DNA from: Oxytricha trifallax
Taxonomy: Eukaryota > Ciliophora > Spirotrichea > Sporadotrichida > Oxytrichidae
DNA length: 64,000 nucleotides
Direction: 5' to 3'
Assembly (NCBI GenBank): GCA_000711775.1
Contig: ARYC01000551.1
Location: 62,001-126,000, forward strand
Shown: positions 62,291 to 64,000 of the stretch, one piece after another
Position numbering within the stretch: position 1 is the stretch's first letter
Layout: each line of letters begins with the position of its first letter
The notes under the pieces: generated by a model
Told to the model about the DNA's origin: nothing
The model's input: only the letters and a program-made list of their open reading frames with translations
Databases searched by the model: none
Position numbers and translations under genes: made by a program

Positions 62291-64000
62291 TTTCTCGTCT
62301 TATTCAACTTGTGAACATTAATAATAAGTCAATCATATCGAAATTGCTTTTCTGCAACACTAATATTTTTATTATAATAACAGTTTTCAAGAAAAAATAT
62401 CGTTCTTTTATATAAACATTGAATAATTTGTCTAACATTCAAATACCAGAGCTTCTCTATATTTAGAAGAAAATAATAATATTTTTTATTTAACTTAAAG
62501 TTAATCCTTGTGATTACTAAATTTAGTAAAACTTAGACCCTATTTCTTAGAAAAATTGTGAATATGTCTAATTTACTATCTGGAAATTCATTAGCAGAAT
62601 TTAAAATAACCCAACTCGATAGTAATATAAATTTCTCAATTAATATAAATTAAAGAGTTCGATCAATTACCCTTAATTTAATTTATTATAACTTTGAGCT
62701 GGCAATAATATTTAAAAATTTTTATTTATTTGCCTGATAGTCTAAGATTTTATTAGAAATTATATTGTAATTAAAATCATTTTGGCTTATTTTTTGTAAA
62801 AATATAATGAAATAATTATCAAATTTTATTAAACTGTTTCATGTTTCAATAATTATAAATGCTTAGTCATTAAATAAATTCTAAATAGTGAAAAAAGACA
62901 TGTGTTCAAATTAAAATAAGAATAATTATTGCATTTTTTAAGTTTTGAGAATTAAAGGCCGTGCAACTCATAGTATTAAACTTTTATTTAGAGAGCTTTG
63001 AAACCTGTATTTTATTACAAATAATTGGACTATTTTACCAAGAAACATAATTCAAAGAACAAATAACTCGAATTAAATAATAATATTATTTATTACTGAA
63101 ATTCATCAAGTAAACCAGCTTATGATATTTGATACATTGATTATAGATCAATCGATAATGTTATATGTGAAACAGTGGTTCTGATCTACGAAATGAATCA
63201 ACAATTAAAACTAAAGTCTTATAATTCAAAAACGTAGACATTAGCATTTTAATTCAATTATTATAAGAATAGTTTAGATCAAGTTAAGGAAATTAAAGTC
63301 AGTATATTATACAAACTTTTTCAATAGTAAAATTACAATATGCTGTTAATTTGAAGTTGAATTAAACAGTAAGAGCAAAAAGTTGATCTTTCTGTTAGTA
63401 GAGTAAAAGTAGTATAGGAAATGAAAGTTATAAGCCAAACTCTCAACATACATACATCTAGAAGTAATTTCAAATAGTTATAATAAATAGCTTATAATAC
63501 ATTTTAAATGCAACAAATAAGATAATAATTTATTTACTAAATATTTAAGAATATTAAAATGATCCATCATTGTATTGATATTTGAAAAATTTTAAGTTTC
63601 TATATTTTAAGAATGACCCATCAGTTATTCTTAAATAATCCTTTTAGAGTTTGCTATGAATTGTTTTATTATTATTAAAATTAAAACAGTTTGATTATTT
63701 TAAATAACTTTTTTCTGATTCTTGGATTAATATGAGAATTTTATCGTCTAGCATATTATGAAATTAAATATACTATAAATAAAAATCATAATAAATTAAT
63801 ATAAAATTATTTTGTGATAATATTATAAAATATTCCAACTCAATATATTTATTGAAATTTTGTACTTTATAGATTTTATTAAGAATAAGTAATAAATGTA
63901 TTTTAATTAAAATAATTGAGGAATAGTAAAAATGATTTAAGAAAATGCGTTAACTCTGCAATTTATTTATATAAATACATTAAATTTAAATTTCTAATTT
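62291..64000. other. AT-rich DNA with a weak coding stretch
   Basis: At 63140-63330 (+) the reading YRSIDNVICETVVLIYEMNQ and QLKLKSYNSKTQTLAFQFNY followed by SLDQVKEIKVSILYKLFQQ is protein-like and bounded by TGA codons. It may be one segment of a gene continuing beyond the window. No other feature. Confidence 0.35.

Overview
This window reads as germline (micronuclear) DNA of a hypotrich/spirotrich ciliate of the Oxytricha-Stylonychia kind. Genes stay open only if TAA and TAG are glutamine and TGA is the sole stop. Many genes are cut by short AT-rich internal eliminated sequences (IESs) flanked by 4-11 bp direct repeats (pointers); removing one repeat plus the IES restores the frame. One gene, the vacuolar ATPase B subunit, is scrambled. 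A decayed TBE-like transposon end carries a G4T4-type telomeric repeat. Conventional GT-AG introns of 40-240 nt are also present. All gene calls below use this code; the standard code gives only fragments.

Layout. 1-3.8 kb: 3' part of an unrecognised minus-strand gene. 4.2-12.2 kb: a cyclic-nucleotide-gated K+ channel with two nucleotide-binding domains, interrupted by at least 23 IESs. 12.5-17.6 kb: weak coding pieces, a small-protein gene (family member 1) and an Asn/Gln-rich gene. 17.7-18.8 kb: a 1.1 kb DNA transposon with 289 bp inverted repeats. 19.0-23.5 kb: two convergent Gln-rich genes. 23.7-27.8 kb: an intact SNF2/Brahma-type chromatin remodeller with three introns and no IES. 29-43.4 kb: AT-rich DNA with five more small-protein family copies, a TBE-like remnant (zinc finger-kinase gene, possible transposase start, telomeric end), a near-perfect fold-back palindrome, and a rearranged partial copy of the 23-25 kb region.

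45.3-57.1 kb is the most unusual part. The V-ATPase B gene lies in two inverted halves (N-terminal half minus at 53.1-54.2 kb, C-terminal half plus at 46.0-47.3 kb) sharing a 14 bp pointer; splicing introns and IESs gives exactly 504 codons. A complete FHA plus RING-CH gene sits between the halves. A second gene (called F here) is divergent from V-ATPase B and is scrambled with it: its first part is at 54.5 kb, and its second part exists both inverted at 45.3 kb and direct at 56.5 kb. The arrangement fits an inverted duplication of a two-gene locus followed by complementary decay of the copies.

57.3-64 kb is very AT-rich DNA with a hAT-like miniature element (8 bp target duplication), a GC-rich hairpin cluster, and a few short protein-like stretches. 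No tRNA, rRNA or CRISPR was seen.
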